15,687 nucleotides of DNA, taken from Entamoeba histolytica HM-1:IMSS (Eukaryota > Evosea > Mastigamoebida > Endamoebidae). The notes beneath the pieces were generated by a model that was not told the DNA's origin, searched no databases, and saw only the letters and a list, made by a program, of their open reading frames with translations. A program made the translations under genes and the position numbers. Below, piece by piece: positions 14,164 to 15,687 of this stretch. The stretch spans positions 5,941 through 21,627 of the forward strand of contig NW_001915119.1 in NCBI RefSeq assembly GCF_000208925.1. The letters are read 5' to 3'. The first letter of the stretch is position 1; each line of letters opens with the position of its first letter.

Positions 14164-15687
14164 ATGTTATTTTTTGGAAGAGTTATTTCTCAAGAAAAAC
14201 AAGTTCAACTGACTGAAGTTAATTTTGAAGTAGAGACTGTTGGTAACAATGCTAAAGTTAAAGCCATTCACTCAATATTGAATGATTCTAATGATGATTG
14301 TAATGTTAGTATCACTATGACATTGGATGATGAATCAGCTGTTACTGGATATTCATTCAAAACAGCTAATGGAGATTTTGATTCAGAACTAAAAGAAAAA
14401 GAACAAGCTAAAATTGAACAAAGTGATGCAACAACAAATGGATATAGTTCAGCTGTAATGGAACAAGTTGATGATACAACATTCAGTATTACACTTGGAC
14501 TAATCAATAAACATAGTGAAGTAACATTTAGTATTGAATATCTTACACATATGGAGATTCAAGATGACGAGTTAGTAATGAAGATTCCTAACTTGATTGA
14601 GTCAGATGAAAAACAACAAATCCCATATTCAATCAAAGTTACAGGAAGTTCCACATTCAGTTTTAAAGGGGTATTAAGTGGAGAAGAGGAAGTTAATATT
14701 CCATTAAATGGGGATTTAATACTTGGAATGAAAGACGAAGATACAGATGAAGTTGTCATTTCATCCACATTCATCAATAAAGAAAAAGAAGGAAATATTA
14801 ATATTGTCTTCATTTGTGATAGAAGTGGAAGTATGTATGGAGAAGGAATCAAAGCATTAAGAAATATGTTACAATTATTCTTAAGACAATTACCACTAAA
14901 CTCCAAATTTCAGATTATTTCATTTGGAAGTACATATGACTTTATATTTAAAGAAATGACAGAATATAATGAAGATACATTAAAGTTTGCATCAGAAACT
15001 GTTTCACATTTTGAAGCAAATTATGGAGGAACAAATATGCATGCACCATTGAAAGCATTGATTGATAATAATACGGAGAAGTGTCATATAATTTTATTAA
15101 CTGATGGATATGTCGATAATAAGACAAGTACAATTGAATACATTAGAACTCTTTCAAAAAAGAATTCATTACATGGAGTTGGATTAGGAAGAAGTTGTGA
15201 TGTAGAATTAATTAGAAATATAGGTCGAATTGGTAATGGAATTTCAGCCATTTCTAAAAACCCAAATGTATTGAAGAAAGAAGTTTCAAAAATCACTGAG
15301 CGTATTCTCATTCCATCTATTAATGAATGTACAGTTGAATGGAATATTAAAGGAGAGATAACACCAAAAGAAATTAGTAATTTCTATGGAATGACAACAT
15401 GTTATATTCAATGCAACGAAGAAATTAAAGAAGGACAAAATATCGAAAGTGAAATAAAAGGAAGATGTGGAGAAAAAGAAGTCACATACAAGAATACAAA
15501 AAGCATTAACATAACCAAAGGAATTATTGTTCATCAATTAATGGCACTTAATCAAATCAGAAAATTAGAAAGTGAAAACAAAAAAGAAGAAGCAAAAAAA
15601 TTATCAATGAAATATCATGTTCTTTGTAAAGAAACAGCATTTATTGCTGTTGACAAAACAACCAAAAAAGAAGTTGACTTTATCAAG
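14164..15687 (+). CDS. VIT and von Willebrand factor A domain protein (VWA5A-like), 3' end outside window
   Basis: 508 codons are present and still open at the window edge; the ATG follows an in-frame TGA. Residues about 1-135 are a VIT domain: RVISQEKQVQLTEVNFEVET, DESAVTGYSFKTANGDFDSE, LKEKEQAKIEQSDATTNGYS, then FSITLGLINKHSEVTFSIEY. Residues about 212-385 are a vWA domain with an intact MIDAS: D219-x-S221-x-S223 (CDRSGSMYG), T290 (YGGTNMHAPL) and D314 (LLTDGY). Near the end, LSMKYHVLCKETAFIAVDK matches the LSLKYxVLxxxTSFVAVD block that follows vWA in VWA5A and inter-alpha-trypsin heavy chains. There is no signal peptide, so it is intracellular. VIT-vWA proteins act in protein complexes; a specific role here is not deducible. 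Several minus-strand open frames in this region are shadows. Confidence 0.92.
   Translation, partial: MLFFGRVISQEKQVQLTEVNFEVETVGNNAKVKAIHSILNDSNDDCNVSITMTLDDESAVTGYSFKTANGDFDSELKEKEQAKIEQSDATTNGYSSAVMEQVDDTTFSITLGLINKHSEVTFSIEYLTHMEIQDDELVMKIPNLIESDEKQQIPYSIKVTGSSTFSFKGVLSGEEEVNIPLNGDLILGMKDEDTDEVVISSTFINKEKEGNINIVFICDRSGSMYGEGIKALRNMLQLFLRQLPLNSKFQIISFGSTYDFIFKEMTEYNEDTLKFASETVSHFEANYGGTNMHAPLKALIDNNTEKCHIILLTDGYVDNKTSTIEYIRTLSKKNSLHGVGLGRSCDVELIRNIGRIGNGISAISKNPNVLKKEVSKITERILIPSINECTVEWNIKGEITPKEISNFYGMTTCYIQCNEEIKEGQNIESEIKGRCGEKEVTYKNTKSINITKGIIVHQLMALNQIRKLESENKKEEAKKLSMKYHVLCKETAFIAVDKTTKKEVDFIK

Noticed and set aside
14268..15537. Five minus-strand open frames
   Set aside because: All are antisense to the VIT-vWA gene, whose plus-strand frame is open throughout with an intact MIDAS.
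1..15687. Bacterial or viral origin, CRISPR array, tRNA or rRNA genes
   Set aside because: The genes are eukaryotic (proteasome, MCM, eL18, F-box, BAR-SH3), with GTTTGTT-type splicing. No regularly spaced repeats and no tRNA-like cloverleaf were seen.

Overview
The window reads as nuclear DNA of an amoeba of the genus Entamoeba; the species cannot be fixed from the sequence alone. Reasons: a very AT-rich genome with short intergenic gaps, eukaryotic housekeeping genes with almost no introns, one intron with the GTTTGTT...TAG ends typical of Entamoeba, GAAC-type core promoter elements 15-45 bases before start codons, and a decayed non-LTR retrotransposon reverse transcriptase like the R4-type LINEs of this genus.

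Layout. 1-671 (-): 5' part of the proteasome ATPase Rpt6, with a one-base frameshift near the window edge. 672-2836: gene-poor, holding a broken LINE reverse transcriptase (about 1304-2142). 2837-4240 (+): F-box protein with a multi-pass membrane domain resembling TMEM185 (Fragile-X-F). 4288-6114 (-): compact MCM4 helicase subunit. 6314-6859 (-): NAA50/NAA60-like N-terminal acetyltransferase ending in Cys-Cys-Cys. 7149-7655 (+): ribosomal protein eL18. 7697-7972 (+): orphan small reading frame. 7973-9388: non-coding or decayed DNA with a 28-bp palindrome. 9389-10294 (+): coiled-coil protein with a Cys-rich C-terminal domain. 10407-11314 (+): Sel1-repeat tail-anchored protein, probably with a start-codon-only first exon and a 35-base intron. 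11847-12926 (+): BAR-SH3 protein. 13008-13406 (+): TMEM42-like membrane protein. 13506-13871 (-): nucleoplasmin-like histone chaperone. 14164-15687 (+): VIT-vWA protein, running off the window.

The genes are separate eukaryotic transcription units, not one pathway. Themes are protein turnover (Rpt6, F-box protein), replication and chromatin (MCM4, nucleoplasmin-like protein), translation and N-terminal acetylation (eL18, acetyltransferase), and membranes (TMEM185-like, Sel1, BAR-SH3, TMEM42-like). Adjacent genes are packed convergently (F-box/MCM4 47 bp apart; TMEM42-like/nucleoplasmin-like 99 bp) or divergently (acetyltransferase/eL18; nucleoplasmin-like/VIT-vWA, each about 290 bp). No clear novel multi-gene system is visible. 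The most unusual items are the F-box fused to a TMEM185-like membrane domain, the possibly lipid-anchored acetyltransferase, the MCM4 lacking both terminal domains, and the start-codon micro-exon of the Sel1 gene.
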